Notes: generated by a model not told the origin, from the sequence alone. DNA of 64,000 nucleotides from Pseudoips prasinana (GCA_951640165.1 OX621240.1:4848713-4912712), one strand, 5' to 3'; positions 1-10,959 are shown, counted from the stretch's first letter. Made by a program: numbers and translations.

Positions 1-170
1 AAGGTTTGTACAGCAGTGATCTTTGTTCAGCTGTAATGATGATGAAAGTCATGAATAGGAAGTCTTAATAATGGAAATATATCCAAAAACATAGGTACTA
101 AAGATAATTAATGCCTGAAATGAATTCCTGCAATAAAATCAGAGTTTTATTCATGAAGCTTTTTTGCAAT

Positions 171-285
171 AATCATCATCATATCAGCCGAACGACGTTC
201 ACTGCTGGACAAATGCTTCCCCAAGGATCTCCACAATGGCCGGTCTTATGTTGCCCGCATCCAGCGGCATCCCGCGACCCTCGCA
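171..285 (-). mobile_element. RTE-clade LINE, 5'-truncated 3' end with TSD
   Basis: On the minus strand it ends in a GATGATGATT-like tail, and the preceding text encodes the usual RTE C-terminus (…GLCPAVNV…). It is flanked by an 11-bp direct repeat TTTTTTGCAAT (160-170 and 286-296), a target-site duplication. Confidence 0.75.
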
Positions 286-344
286 TTTTTTGCAATGCAA
301 GGCATAAATCCAGAAAAATGCATTATAATTTCTTTATTTGGGTT

Positions 345-512
345 TTCGGATGTCATAAGATTAAATTGTATAAATTATAGCCTGTGTGTTATTCGGATAT
401 GTATAAACTGTATTTCTACAAAGTTTCATTAAAATCCGTTCTGTAGTTTTTGCGTGAAAGAGGTAACAACGATCCATACTCACAAACATTCGCATTTATA
501 ATATTAGAAGGA
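345..512 (-). mobile_element. Helitron-like non-autonomous fragment
   Basis: The right end TTATAATATTAGAAGGA and the internal text (AAATCCGTTCTGTAGTTTTTGCGTGAAAGAG split over 430-465) match the family of the complete element at 24133-24300. The left CTAG end is lost. Confidence 0.5.
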
Positions 513-771
513 TTTATATGGCGTCTATGATTACAAAACCGTATTAGAATGTAATTATAACACATAATATTAATATATGTAATATTTGTACTCAAGGTAC
601 CTGCTGTCCCAGTTATTGAATAAGGAAAAACAAGAGCTATGATAATAATTATATTAGTTATTTAACTATAAATACATTGGCACATTGTACATTATTTAAA
701 TCCATGAATGTTGTTGTTTGCTAAGTAATATAACATTTCAATCGATGGGATTGCAATACCGCGTATTAGAC

Positions 772-1026
772 AAAAAACCGGCCAAGTGCAAGTCCGCCTC
801 GCGCACGAAGGGTTCCGTACCATTATTTATATAAACGGCAAAAATTCACAGTAAATATTTATTTTATTCTGTTTTAGTATTTGTTTTTATAACGGCAACA
901 GAAATACATCATCTATGAAAATTTCATCTGACTAACTATCACGGTTCATGAGATACAGCCTGGTGACAAACAGATACACAGCGGAGTCTTTAGTGATGGA
1001 GTCCCGTTTTACTTCAGCGTGGGTAC
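772..1026 (+). repeat. GGTTCCGTAC-family dispersed repeat
   Basis: Starts with AAAAAACCGGCCAAGTGC, followed by TCGCGCACGAAGGGTTCCGTACC, then GCGGCAACAG-like and 'CATGAGATACAGCCTGGTGAC' text shared with the full copies at 47692-47966 and 59885-60115. It is missing its GGAACCCTAAAAA terminus. Confidence 0.7.
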
Positions 1027-1496
1027 TTACTTTGTAGTTTATCAGCTAGAAGTTTTGAGCCTATGCTATGCCAGTCTGGTAAACGTCATGTAGAAAAAAA
1101 AAACAAGCCAAGGATTCCAAATAATAAAGTCTTAATAGTACTTACTACTAAAATAGTTAGCAAACTTTATAGAACTGACAAGCTATAACAATAATAGTGG
1201 GGCGAATGGTAGGTCACGGCGTTAAGACCGACTAAAGCTTAATTTTGTACAGCTGACCAGTCCTTACATTAAGAGAACGACAGTCACATAACCTCTGAAA
1301 CTCGATTAGTGTTTTCCGGAATCCTAAGGTCAGGCAAAACTAGTTATAAACGCATTCCTACCTTACTACAACGGCAGTAGTAAATGGATGTAATGTATAT
1401 TACTTTCAGAAAGGAATCAAGGTTCAAAAGCAATTAAATAGCTGCGTAAATTATAGCTTTGTATAATTTATATATTTTCACAATGTATTGCGTCCA

Positions 1497-1676
1497 TCAT
1501 TTGGAGGGATATGCCATAATGACCCCGCTTCGCAGACGGATTGGTGATCGCAATGTGCGAAATGTAAACAAAGAGACGTTGCTTCCCATTCTGTAGACGT
1601 TATTCTCTCGGGTCGACTTATATGCTCCTGATGGGATAAAATGGAGTGGTGATATTCTTTTCCAACAACCACAGCA
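1497..1676 (-). repeat. RTE-related SINE-like repeat, diverged partial copy
   Basis: Shares 'GGGGATATGCCATAATCGCCACGC', '…GGTTGGCGATCGCAG' and 'GATGAGATGGGGTGATGATATTC' blocks, in diverged form, with copies at 41831-42056 and 49924-50163. Confidence 0.6.
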
Positions 1677-1710
1677 ATTATTCAAGTACCTAGTCAAGAA
1701 ATAAAAAAGA

Positions 1711-2060
1711 CATGCGGGGCTTGTCTTTGCGGACTGCCGATAGAAGTAAAACCTATATTTTTATTATTTCTCATACTCAGTAAGTACTGTTTATTTGATG
1801 GTACGAATCAATTTTAAATATAGAACTAATTTTGGGTAGGCAGACGGCTGTAATAATCTAAGATAAGTAAGAAAAAAGTGCACAACGCAGCTGAAGATAT
1901 TTTCACTTCAAAAATGCTTCGGTCATGTTCATGTCAAAAGAACCTTCGTCTTATGAATTTCGATCAGGTCATGTGTCCTGGCGCGAGTTTAAATTTTTTA
2001 CCCATTCCAAAAAAATGCACAACGCCGCTAAATAAGTTTTCACTTCAAAAACAGTCAAGA
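1711..2060. repeat. Fragments of the CAGTCCCC/AAGTGAAAAC element
   Basis: GGACTGCCGATAGAAGT at 1731-1748 and two copies of a CACAACGC(A/C)GCT…TTTTCACTTCAAAAA block (1880-1915, 2018-2052) match the ends of the elements at 10960-11335 and 34912-35570. Ends unclear. Confidence 0.45.
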
Positions 2061-2245
2061 CTAAAATTATTGTCAAAAACAAAATATTATAAACTGTTTT
2101 ATTACGACAAGTAACTTGTACTACAAAACTTTCAAATCTCCCTAGAGAAATTCTAAATATGCTTGCTTTGGAGAGTTTAAACAATATGGACTCTTTTTTC
2201 TGATTTATAATGTTAAGTAGATTCAATTTATAGTTATTACTGATT

Positions 2246-2335
2246 CATCATCATCATCATATCACCCGAAAGGCGTCTACTGCTGGACAAAGGCCTCCCG
2301 CAATTGCCGGTCTTGTGCTACCCGCATCTAGCGCT
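2246..2335 (-). mobile_element. RTE LINE 3' end, 90 bp, with TSD
   Basis: (CAT)n start, then the usual 'CCGAAAGGCGTCTACTGCTGGACAAAGG' 3' end. Flanked by TTACTGATT at 2237-2245 and 2336-2344, so this is a clean, heavily 5'-truncated insertion. Confidence 0.75.
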
Positions 2336-2344
2336 TTACTGATT

Positions 2345-3112
2345 ATTTACCTAAAATCGATATGCGTTTTAGAAGTGCCATATTAAGATTTCTACAATAT
2401 TATAACATTTCCAGCTAATTTTATTTAACTTCAATTAATTGTAGACAACAAAGATTATGGTACTAATAGTATTTATTTCTTTGTTTTCAGAATTCTTCAA
2501 AATATGCATCGTTTTTAATGTTAGTCTATAAAGAATGATGGAAATACTCGGAATCTAGCAATTAGGACCAAAAATTTTAGATAAATCACATAACAACATG
2601 TGAATTGATGAAACTTTGCCCGATAAATTGAAAAGGGAAACCTTTTACATTCAAAATGATGAGTTACACACATTATTGTTACATAAAATTACTGATATTA
2701 TAATAAAATAAGCTGTCAACTTGTCACTCCAAACAGAAATTCTATGGAAGGGTTGTGTCTTAATAGAAACATGACATGTAATCGATCTGATCAAAATCTA
2801 ACTTTTGAAAGTACAACAATAGGGGGAGAAGCCAATGAATTCATTAATAATACAAGTGTTACAGTTTTGAAACGATATTATAAATGAGACAATAGAATAA
2901 ATCCACAACATCATAATATTACAAGACAAGTCTAAATAACAAGTTACTGTCATTAGTGTCACAGACGCGTCATTTGACATTTCATTTACTTTAGGAGTCA
3001 TAAAGAAGTTAGATGAAATAATATTATATTCATGCAAAAAGACTCGAACGTATGAAATTAGTTTCATTAAATAATTCCCCAGACGGAGATAGAAAATTTA
3101 ATCTGGATAGTG
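2345..3112. other. AT-rich stretch, nothing recognised
   Basis: No ORF with coding character and no repeat family identified. Confidence 0.4.
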
Positions 3113-3115
3113 TAG

Positions 3116-3701
3116 TTTTTAGGGTTCCGTAACCAAATGTCAAGAACGGAACCCTTATAGATTCGTCATGTCTGTCCGTCCGTATGTCACAGCCACTTTT
3201 TTCCGAAACTTTAAGAGCTGTACTGGTGAAACTTGGTAAGTAGATGTATTTGGTAAACCGCATTAAGATTTTTACACAAAAATTGAAAAACAACAATAAT
3301 TTTGGGGGGTCCCCATACAAGAACTGAATCTCAAAAAAATTTTCTTCATCGTACCCACACATGTGCGGTGTCTATGGATAGGTCTTCTAAAATGATATTG
3401 AGGTTTCTAATATCATATTTTTTTCTAAACTGAATAGTTTGCGCGAGAGACACTTCCAAAGTGGTAAAACGAGTGTCCCCCCCTCCCCTGCAACTTCTAA
3501 AATAAGAGAATGATAAAACTAAAAAAAATATATGATGTACATTACCATGCAAACTAACAACGAAAATTGGTTTGAACGAGATCTAGCAAGTAGTTTTTTT
3601 TTAATACGTTATAAATCGTTTTTGCTTTCATTAATCAACTGGAATACTTGCTGCTACGGAACCCTTCATGTGCGAATCCGACTCGCACTTGGCCGGTTTT
3701 T
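3116..3701 (-). repeat. Long GGTTCCGTAC-family repeat (~586 bp)
   Basis: On the minus strand it begins AAAAACCGGCCAAGTGCGAG, continues TCGGATTCGCACATGAAGGGTTCCGTAG, and ends GGTTACGGAACCCTAAAAA, the diagnostic two ends of this abundant Lepidopteran repeat. The interior differs from the ~275-bp copies at 772 and 47692, so it is a longer subfamily. Confidence 0.75.
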
Positions 3702-3873
3702 CACATTCATTAAGCAAGCATAATTTAATGAGTAGAACTTTCATGCACGTACTTGAAAACTAGTTAGTGCAAGGAGAAATTTAATGTATTATAATTACCA
3801 GTCTTGAGATGGTATGTGGATTAAGAATATTAGGATTATACCTTTGTAAAGTTTCATAAGGTTGAAGTGTTTA

Positions 3874-4307
3874 CACACGGCTACATATCAAGCTACACGG
3901 TTCCAGTATAAGCTGATCTCGCGTTGTATAGGATTTCCATACGATGACAGGTCAGCTTATATTGGAAACTAGCTGTGCCCCGCGGTTTTACCCGCGTTAA
4001 ATTGTATAAATTATCACAGCTCCTCCCCCGTAGGTGATAGCGTGATAATGTGTAGCCTATATGTTGACCCGACCTCTTAGTAATATTCATGCAAAATTTG
4101 AAGTAAATCCATGCAGTACTTTTTGAGTTTAGCCCGGACATACATACAGACACACAGACAAAAATTCTAATAACTATATTTTTGGCTTCGATAGCGATTG
4201 TAAGCGGCGCCCCAAGTATCCTTTTAAAAAAATATTCTATGTACAGTTTTGACTTTCCTACGATTTTATTATATGTATAGATGTATAGCTTGATATGTAG
4301 CCGTGCG
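3874..4307. mobile_element. TA-flanked MITE, interrupted by a Helitron
   Basis: Terminal inverted repeats CACACGGCTACATATCAAG and CTTGATATGTAGCCGTGCG, flanked by TA (3872-3873 and 4308-4309), as for Tc1/mariner-type MITEs. An uninterrupted 120-bp copy is at 53343-53462. Here a Helitron (3969-4281) splits it. Confidence 0.8.
3969..4281 (-). mobile_element. Non-autonomous Helitron (313 bp)
   Basis: On the minus strand it starts TCTATACATATAATAAAATCG and ends with a GC-rich hairpin (CGCGGGTAAAACCGCG) then CAGCTAG. It sits between A (3968) and T (4282): TC start, hairpin, CTAG end and A|T insertion site are the Helitron signature. No helicase is encoded. Relatives: 27833, 32728, 62674. Confidence 0.8.
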
Positions 4308-4309
4308 TA

Positions 4310-4503
4310 CGTGTGGCGTAGTAGTTAGTGGACCTCGCTATTATCGAGGCGTCACCCCCTCGTGTTTCCCAGCTCAAGAGAACTACTTATGTGACTCATT
4401 TATAGTCACTTTGAGTGTGAGCGTGCTTCGTGGTCGTGACTTTCATCCCATCCTTACCGCAAAAAAAGGATACAAAAACGGAGATTATTATAAATAAATA
4501 CAA
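4310..4503 (+). repeat. tRNA-headed SINE-like sequence
   Basis: GTGTGGCGTAGTAGTTAGTGG resembles a tRNA D-arm and A box; the sequence ends in (TAAA)n at about 4490-4503. The B box is degenerate and no target duplication was recognised. Confidence 0.4.
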
Positions 4504-4639
4504 ATTGTTTCTTAAAAATGTACATCTTTTGTCTACCATTTCCTAATTTGTATTAAACAAAGTAAACTAAGTTATAATGTCTCGCAGAACGAGTTGACAA
4601 TTTGTTTAGAAAGAATGAATGAGAAAAATTGACAAAAGA

Positions 4640-4850
4640 AGTACACTTGGCCTGTTTGAATGGTATAACCGGAAGGGGAAGACGTCGTAGAACATTCTCT
4701 GACCAAATCAGAGACGAAAAGTCAGATCAGAAGTATCTTAAACCAGCGTGCATGTATGAAGAGGCAAAAGAGATGTGCAAAGATTGTGACAAATGGTAAG
4801 CTTCTGTTTCTCTGCCTGCCCCTCAGGGAAACAAGCGTGCTGTGCCCGCG
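4640..4850 (+). pseudogene. LINE ORF C-terminal remnant
   Basis: Reads STLGLFEWYNRKGRRRRTFS…DQIRDEKSD…EEAKEMCKDCDKW then a stop. The 'GRRRRTF-DQI … EAKxxCxDRxxW' pattern is a common tail of Lepidopteran LINE polyproteins. It is short and decayed. Confidence 0.5.
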
Positions 4851-5262
4851 ACTTCGTCCGCACATTTTGTAATGACTCCGTAAATGTTACATCAGAATAT
4901 CTCTATATTTTGTTTCTTGTCACATAAAACTTACGTATTTCCATAACAACTTTCATCCTCTATTATTATTTTAACACCTTTGAGGATAAAACTTTTACAA
5001 ACTATGAATATTATATTTTTTATATCGAATCAACAGCCTAAAACATAAGTTTAAAGCTTGTGGCTCTAAAAATTACTATATTTCCATACAACTTTTCATC
5101 GCCCCTTTTAACCAATTTTTCACATTAAAAAGTAGCCTACGTCCTTTCTCAGGCTCTAGTCTATATGTGCACCAAATTTCATTTAAATCAGTCCAGTAGT
5201 TTTAGCGTGAAAGCGCGACAATCAGACAGAGATACTTTCGAATATGTATTATTAGTAAGGGT
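4838..5262. repeat. 'TGCCCGCGACTTCGTCCGC' dispersed repeat
   Basis: Begins GCTGTGCCCGCGACTTCGTC and ends in text (CCAGTAGTTTTAGCGTGAAAG … TATTATTAGTAAGG) shared with the Helitron-like family at 345 and 24133. Full ends not resolved. Confidence 0.5.
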
Positions 5263-5701
5263 TAAACTAATTTGATTAATCTAAACATATTTTATATAGT
5301 TACTAGGTATATTTCATTAAATTATTAATAAACCAGTACATTATTATAATTACTTACACGTCATGTACGTGATTTAAGATTATTGCCAACGAGGTTAGTT
5401 CCAAACTTGTATCCGTTTACCGCTATGATATGATACATTAATGGTGTGTCAGCCTTTCCCTGGAGAAGGGTTAATATTTTACTATTACTGTCTGAGGCAG
5501 GTACCGATATTATCAGTAACAAGAGATGAGCCGTCACCTTGTCAAGTAAAGTTATAGGCATTTTAGTATCATAGTTCTAGAACGTCATATCAGTCATGCA
5601 ACATCAGTTTAAAATTGATTCGTATGTTTGGTTAACATGAGTCTAAATTAGAATAGAAAGTTATTGAGCTTCTAGTGAGGTAACTACAAATACCCAAGGA
5701 T

Positions 5702-6234
5702 TTATATGTATGCTGGATTGCTGTGTGGTGACGGCGGTGAATATCAGAATATCAGAACCCCAGCTCATCCCGTGGGGGACGTAGAAGTTAACCCGAGGGA
5801 ATATGTACTAGAGGACGGGCAGCGGCTTCTTTCTGAGTGCTATGACCATCCTACTGCGATCTCCAACCCGTTTGACAAGCGTGGCGATTATGGCATATCC
5901 CTCCAAGATCCGCGTCGTAGCCTAGTTGGTAGTGCTCCTGCCTCCGAAGCTGGTGGTCCTGGGTTCGAATCCCGGTAAGTGCAAATATTTGTGTGATGAG
6001 CACGAATATTTGTTTCTGAGTCATGGACGTTTTCTATGTATATAAGTATTTATCTATCTATATTAGTATGTATATCGTCGCCTGGTACCCATAGTACAAG
6101 CTTTGCTTAGTTTGGGGCTAGGATGATTTGTGTGACATTGTCCCAAGATATTATTATTATTATTATCCCTCCAAGATGATCCTTAGGAGAGTATTTTGTG
6201 CAACAGTGGACTATTCACAGCTATTATAATAATG
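5702..6234 (+). mobile_element. RTE-related SINE-like element, interrupted by SINE-A, with TSD
   Basis: 'GTGTGGTGACGGCGG…CATCCCGTGGGGGACGTAG' head, '…GCGATTATGGCATATCCC' body and a 'CAACAGTGGACTATT..AGCTATTATAAT' 3' end like that of RTE LINEs. Flanked by ACCCAAGGAT (5692-5701 and 6235-6244). About 265 bp without the nested SINE-A at 5910-6164; no protein coded. Confidence 0.7.
5910..6164 (+). mobile_element. SINE-A (tRNA-Arg-like head), full length with 13-bp TSD
   Basis: Head GTAGCCTAGTTGGTAGTGC (A box) and GGTTCGAATCC (B box); the anticodon-like loop of the family (CTACGAA) suggests tRNA-Arg(ACG), here CTCCGAA. Ends in (ATT)n. Flanked by ATCCCTCCAAGAT (5897-5909, 6165-6177). Confidence 0.9.
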
Positions 6235-6469
6235 ACCCAAGGATATCATGAAGTGAAATGACCGTACAAGGTTGGAAAATGGTTATATATCGATACAAAC
6301 CACATACTTATAAGAATGGTTTACAACAAATACTGAACACTTTTGCAGTGTACAAAGTACAATATAAAGAATAGATGACAAATATCGTGAACGTGGCATG
6401 CTGGGCATATTTTAGTTTGTCATTTATACATGACTGGAGGTCATACGGCTCTTTTTATATCATCCTTAT

Positions 6470-7190
6470 ATTAAACAGTGAAGCAAAAGCTTTGCCCTTT
6501 TTACGAAAATTGCACGTTGGATGTGTAAGAAACATGGAACAGTTAATATGGAGAAGGAGTGCAGAAAGCTTATAGTTTTATATAATAGGCATTAAAAGTA
6601 AATTATTTTAATAAAAAAACATTACACACATTACCGTGCTTTTAACACACTGCCAAACTTATAAGTCGACCCGAGATTGTAATTGTAAACATATGTCGGA
6701 CTTGTCGAATTGTCAGCTTTATTAAACAGGCCCCAGGGCCCTGTTTAATAAAGCTGACAAGTCGACATATATGTCCAAAAATTACATAATTGTAAAATTG
6801 TCGTGCTTAGGCTGTTTAATAAAGGTGACAAATATGTAAAAAGTCAATGTAAACTGATTGAATTTTTGACATATGTCATGATCGCCAACCCGTCTGCGAC
6901 GCGTGGTATATATCTCTTCAATGATAAACTCAACTCTATTGTTCCAATAATTTCCCAAGATATTATTATTATTATTGTGGAAATATTGGTTTTGTCCAAC
7001 AGCGTCCGTCAACATTTAAAATCCATAAAGAGCTCATGTTCTATACTAAGAACGTAACTCTACGAAGGAAGCATATTTACAGTTTCCCAAGTTTCAAAAC
7101 TGAGAACCAATTAATATTATTAGTCTTTAATGTCTATAGTTTTTGACAACAGAATTTTAATGGTCGAATTTTGAACAAGTGCGATCTCTA
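6470..7190. repeat. Dispersed repeat paralogous to 15215-15870
   Basis: Blocks 'CCCTTTTTACGAAAATTGC', 'CATTACACACATTACCGTGC' and 'AATTTTGAACAAGTGCGATC' recur in the same order at 15215-15870. The two copies carry different insertions: here a hairpin-rich stretch at 6680-7080, there a CR1-like LINE end. Confidence 0.65.
6710..6760. repeat. Short-loop hairpin in a foldback stretch
   Basis: TTGTCAGCTTTATTAAACAGG (6710-6730) is perfectly repeated inverted at 6740-6760 around CCCCAGGGC. A further related GTTTAATAAAGGTGACAA lies at 6813-6830, so a small foldback MITE is likely. Confidence 0.8.
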
Positions 7191-7387
7191 ATAAATATAA
7201 TAAAGCGGCATCACTTCAACAATTTAACACAAACATATATATAATATGTAAGTATATAAAATTTATACAAACGCATTTTAGAAGCACTTTAGTGAGAATT
7301 TATACTTTGCTATGATATCATTCTTGTATTTATTGTACAGATACCGAACCATTACATCACCTGATTTAATAAACATTTGTTGAATTA

Positions 7388-7535
7388 ATACTCCTAACTT
7401 ATCTATGGGCAGTGGTTACCCTAATGTCAGAGTTGTTCAAAGCGCCGAATAGGCCTCTGACTCTTTGGCTGTTGTTTAATTATTACAACCGGGACCGACA
7501 GCTAACCTGCCTTACAAAGTATGAAAGGCAGGTTA
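7388..7535 (-). mobile_element. SINE-F (5S-headed family), 3' portion only
   Basis: On the minus strand the text 'GTCGGTCCCGGTTGTAATAATTA…', 'CAGAGGCCTATTCGGCG', 'AACTCTGACATTAGGGTAACC' and 'CTGCCCATAGATAAGTTAGG' matches the 3' part of the complete copy at 38117-38376. The 5S-like head is absent. Confidence 0.7.
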
Positions 7536-7952
7536 AGCCGTCAAGATGGATTATATTAATAAAATAAGTAAATATGAAAAAAAGTTAGATTTTATTATAA
7601 TACAATACTTATAGGATTCAGATTCTTTGATTCGCGTCAGAGAGCTAAATGCTCATTATATGTATATATGTATTTGTACAAGTTAACCACATCAATATAT
7701 TTTTGGGTTGTATGATCTCTGCCTTCTCTAACGACATAATCCTATTAAAAGTTAAACAGGGTTTTAGGTAAGTAATTCGTTTCCAATCTCCAAATTGTTT
7801 GTCCAGAATTAACATAAAAAATATGGTAACGCTAAGAAACTTGCAGTTTCACCAACCTGTGTAGTTTTTGTTTCATATACATTATTATACTTCGAAATTG
7901 AAAGTTTTATCTGTTACCCTGTCGAATTATTAGAATAGGTATACCAAAAATG

Positions 7953-7985
7953 TGAACATTGTCATAATTGATATGACAATGTTCA
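7953..7985. repeat. Perfect 14-bp hairpin
   Basis: TGAACATTGTCATA (7953-7966), loop ATTGA, TATGACAATGTTCA (7972-7985). Confidence 0.85.
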
Positions 7986-8084
7986 AATTTTCATAAATAG
8001 AAATACGGTTGGTTTAATAAACACGCGTCGTAATATAATTAACAAAATTAGTGTGGTAAAATAAATATTTTTTTATTTATTTTA

Positions 8085-8290
8085 TCCGAATCCAAAAAAA
8101 AGAGTAGGAGGTTCTCAATTCTTTTGTTTGTTAGTTCATAACTCCGTCATTGTAAACCGATTTGAAAAAACTTTTTGTTTTTGTAAGAATATACTTTCAA
8201 ATTGGTCCCTTTTTTCATATTAAAATTCAGTTTTGATGGTGGGGATCTTTAACTTTTAGTGGTACTTGCGATTATAGAGTCATTTTAGGA
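8085..8290. repeat. 'AGGAGGTTCTCAATTC' dispersed-repeat fragment
   Basis: AAAAAGAGTAGGAGGTTCTC followed by text on 'CATAACTCCGTCATTGTAAACCGATTT'. A related fragment with 'ATAGGTTATCAATTCGACTTCG' is at 48012-48160. Confidence 0.45.
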
Positions 8291-9327
8291 GTCAGCTTAT
8301 TTTGTTAAAATGTTTGTATAAGTATCAAGTTTAAATTTCATAGCTGTCTCCATTAAAACAAAGAAATCGTCACGTAGATTTATTTCGGCTGCATTTTTAT
8401 TAATTTTATGTGGGTTATTTTATTTAGAAACTCCATATTGATAAGGGATATTTGTTATTTAAGTACATGAAGTTGAATATATACAGTAAAAGCATTTATA
8501 ATACCGTAGTAAAAACGACAGCAAATATTATACCGCGAACGTAAACCAACAACAGCAGCAAGTAACCAATATGGAAATCTCGAAATGACAGAGGAGTACC
8601 GTGACATCTCTTTACATGTCATAGGCGGTAACTGTCAGAAATTCAATATACAAGGTACAATACAGTCTTCAAAATGATCCCTGTATAAATATGACTGGAG
8701 AAAACGAAGTTTCTACTATACACAATAAAAAGATGGCAAAAATGGTTGCTTTTAACGTTTTCTGCTGGACTAAAGCTATTGTATACGACACATATTATCG
8801 ATTAATCATTTTGTTTGACAAACACCGGCCAGTACTACTAACACAATGAAGTGGGAAATAGGGCGTTTGAGTTAGTTCAGTTGACTTAAATTTTGGTGGC
8901 TATATCACAAAAAATACGAAGTCAAAACAAGATAGTTAAACACAATGTGGATCTCAGAATAGTACGTTGATAATACATTGTCCCAGCAATTAGTGCTATT
9001 GTCAAATTGAATGAAATAGCATTAACAGTACTAACCTAAATTAACACTAACGAATACAGTTCAGAAATGTTTCTATCAACAAAAATAGTCTTTTAAAGTA
9101 CGTAAAATAACGCTAAAACATAACAAAAAAAAACGAAACAGTCAATACGATCACATCGGAAAATTAGAACCAAAAAACGGCATAATCCCTTAATCGACGC
9201 TCGCACGCAATTTCATACCTCAACTCCACGGAAAAAGCACCACAATCGCTTGCACACAAACTGGTCGATTCCTCACTACACCATGACATCACTCACTACA
9301 AATTTTAAATAATAGAATACTACTCAC

Positions 9328-9450
9328 GCTGCAATGCTTTTCGAAAGCGGCCAACGTTCCATTGACGCCTGATATTTCATGTTTTCGATCTGCTTTTTCA
9401 GTGCTTCCTTATCCATGGCTGCGAGAATACTAGGGTCCATCGCGCAGAAT
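9328..9450 (-). CDS. Ggamma30A: G-protein gamma subunit (Gγ30A/Gγe-like), first coding exon
   Basis: Read on the minus strand, ATG at 9440-9438 opens 37 codons plus two bases: MDPSILAAMDKEALKKQIEN, then MKYQASMERWPLSKSIA. This matches the N-terminal coiled-coil helix of insect Gγ30A (Gγe), which pairs with a Gβ subunit at the membrane and, in flies, acts in phototransduction (family knowledge). The exon ends at 9328 in phase 2, followed by a consensus donor GTGAGTA (9327-9321). Ten bases upstream of the ATG is an acceptor CACAG (AG at 9452-9451), with a perfect TACTAAC branch site at 9482-9476, so the start codon lies in an internal exon behind a 5' UTR intron. The family is about 70 residues; the second half, with the C-terminal CaaX box, was not found and should lie left of position 1. 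The frame is intact, with no stop or frameshift. Confidence 0.93.
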
Positions 9451-9459
9451 CTGTGGTGT

Positions 9460-10530
9460 AAAGCACGCACACATAGTTAGTATATGTAGTATACGTGTAA
9501 CGAGGGACTGGGTACAGTTGATGAGAGAAGTGTCTGTGTTTGAAACAATGGGGAGGGTACGTGGCACGTGGTCGGTGTGTTGAAGGTTAATCTGATTGAG
9601 GTATATACTATCAAGTTATTTGTCTTCAAATCCTCACAATGAAAACAAGGTATTTATGGTTTTAATTTTAAAATTTTGTTACTTTTTTATTGTTTTAATT
9701 TAAAAGTAAGATTTTAGATTGATTTTTAGTATCTAAATTGTAACCATCATATGAATATATTAAGCCTATTATACTATGTATTATAGTAATTAATAAAACT
9801 CAGTAGACTCCTGTCCCTGGAAGAAGGCATGAAGCTATAGTCCTGCACCTGATCCCTCTGCAGTCATGTCGGATTGTGGTCCATTGGAGTTATGAGACTG
9901 CGAGAATAGAGAGTGTACCTGTGATTTCCAACACGAATCCAAGTAACATCCATAAAATAAGAATAATTCAATTTAATCTATATGAGGTACACTAACCAAT
10001 CAACCATCCTTATTGTTACCTTTTAATTTAGTATTTGTTAATTAGTACAATATATATAATTTAATATCACTGTATTCATTTCCGTTGCGAATAATAAAAC
10101 GTTGCTAAATATTTAACAACTGTAATTCCCCGTTTTCATTTAAACCCATTTGAATTTGTAACACCAAACCTAATTAGGGGAATACAGGAGCAATTGTCTC
10201 ATTAACGCTTTTGTTACTCACTGTACTTTGTTTCTATCTCGCTCGCACATTAGGGGAAATCTTTGTTGGTATGAGTGGGTGTAGCTGTGTGGGTGATGCG
10301 CGCGCAGAACTTCACAGTTTCTATGACAACCCCTTTATGAACATTGGAGTTAGCTTGCGCAAAGTTAGTTAACATTTTGTTGTTCCAAATTACACTTTGT
10401 TAGATGGGGATAAGGTTGAATTTGCCATGTTATGTAGATTGTAAAATTAATGAATTAAACCGTAATGCCCGGTAGTTCTTGGCGTTTTGTACACCATTAT
10501 TCTTTGTTTTCGAGCGACTGACATAGAGGG
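9460..10530. other. Repeat-poor intronic flank of the Gγ exon
   Basis: Presumed 5' intron sequence immediately upstream of the Gγ exon. No ORF, SINE, LINE or MITE is recognisable. It includes a moderately GC-rich patch around 10200-10330. The lack of insertions contrasts with the rest of the window and may mark splicing or regulatory constraint; that is inference. Confidence 0.4.
9476..9482 (-). promoter_or_regulatory. Splice branch point upstream of the Gγ exon
   Basis: TACTAAC on the minus strand, a perfect branch-point consensus, about 26 bases upstream of the acceptor AG at 9452-9451. It supports the call that the 5' side of the Gγ exon is a real splice acceptor. Confidence 0.7.
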
Positions 10531-10726
10531 CGCTATATGGAACGATTAACGATGTGTTTGGATACCTGCTGTGGAAAGACTGGTATACCGGACACAAAAT
10601 TAGTGAGTGAAATTTTGCAGATATGCTACGTATTGATACTAAACCCGATTAAAATACAAGTACATTTATTTTGCCTATTGTTTAACGTAGCAAAGTGTAA
10701 GTTTAGCTTGAACAACTTTTTGGACT

Positions 10727-10933
10727 GCACGTGTGGCGCAGCGGCTGAGACAGTCGGCTCGGCGCTTCGTGTCGGGGGTTCGAGTCCCGCGCCGGACAGT
10801 TATTTGTGTGACCCATAAACAGTTGTTCTGAGTCTGGATGCAATTTGTGTCCGTCTATTATATGTTTGTAAAGTACCCCGCGACACAAGGATTAGATTCC
10901 GTAATGCGGGCGTTGTTATTAAAAAAAAATAAA
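10727..10933 (+). mobile_element. SINE-D (tRNA-like head)
   Basis: GTGTGGCGCAGCGGCTGAGAC (A-box region) and GGGTTCGAGTCCC (B box), followed by 'GTTGTTCTGAGTCTGGATGC' and a 'GTAATGCGGGCGTTGTTATT' 3' end with an A-rich tail. Second copy at 14848-15048; fragments at 32225-32478. Confidence 0.75.
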
Positions 10934-10959
10934 AAAAACAAGTACATCATTGATGCTTT

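Larger units (their letters stand above)
7560..9320. other. AT-rich intronic sequence with few repeats
   Basis: Presumed intron downstream of the Gγ exon. No coding potential seen. The only recognisable pieces are a short perfect hairpin at 7953-7985 and a dispersed-repeat fragment at about 8085-8290. Confidence 0.4.

Noticed and set aside
5916..5985. Possible functional tRNA genes at SINE-A heads (also at 16250, 24975, 49020 and others)
   Set aside because: A and B boxes are present, but no acceptor stem closes and each is followed by a SINE body with TSDs; they are SINE heads.
1..9327. Second coding exon of the Gγ gene (CaaX end) inside the window
   Set aside because: I looked on the minus strand for a segment encoding the conserved NPW…KxxC C-terminal pattern and found none; it should lie beyond position 1.
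10537..10818. 93-codon open frame rich in Cys
   Set aside because: Its C-terminal third lies in a SINE-D head and the rest has no recognisable domain or splice site.
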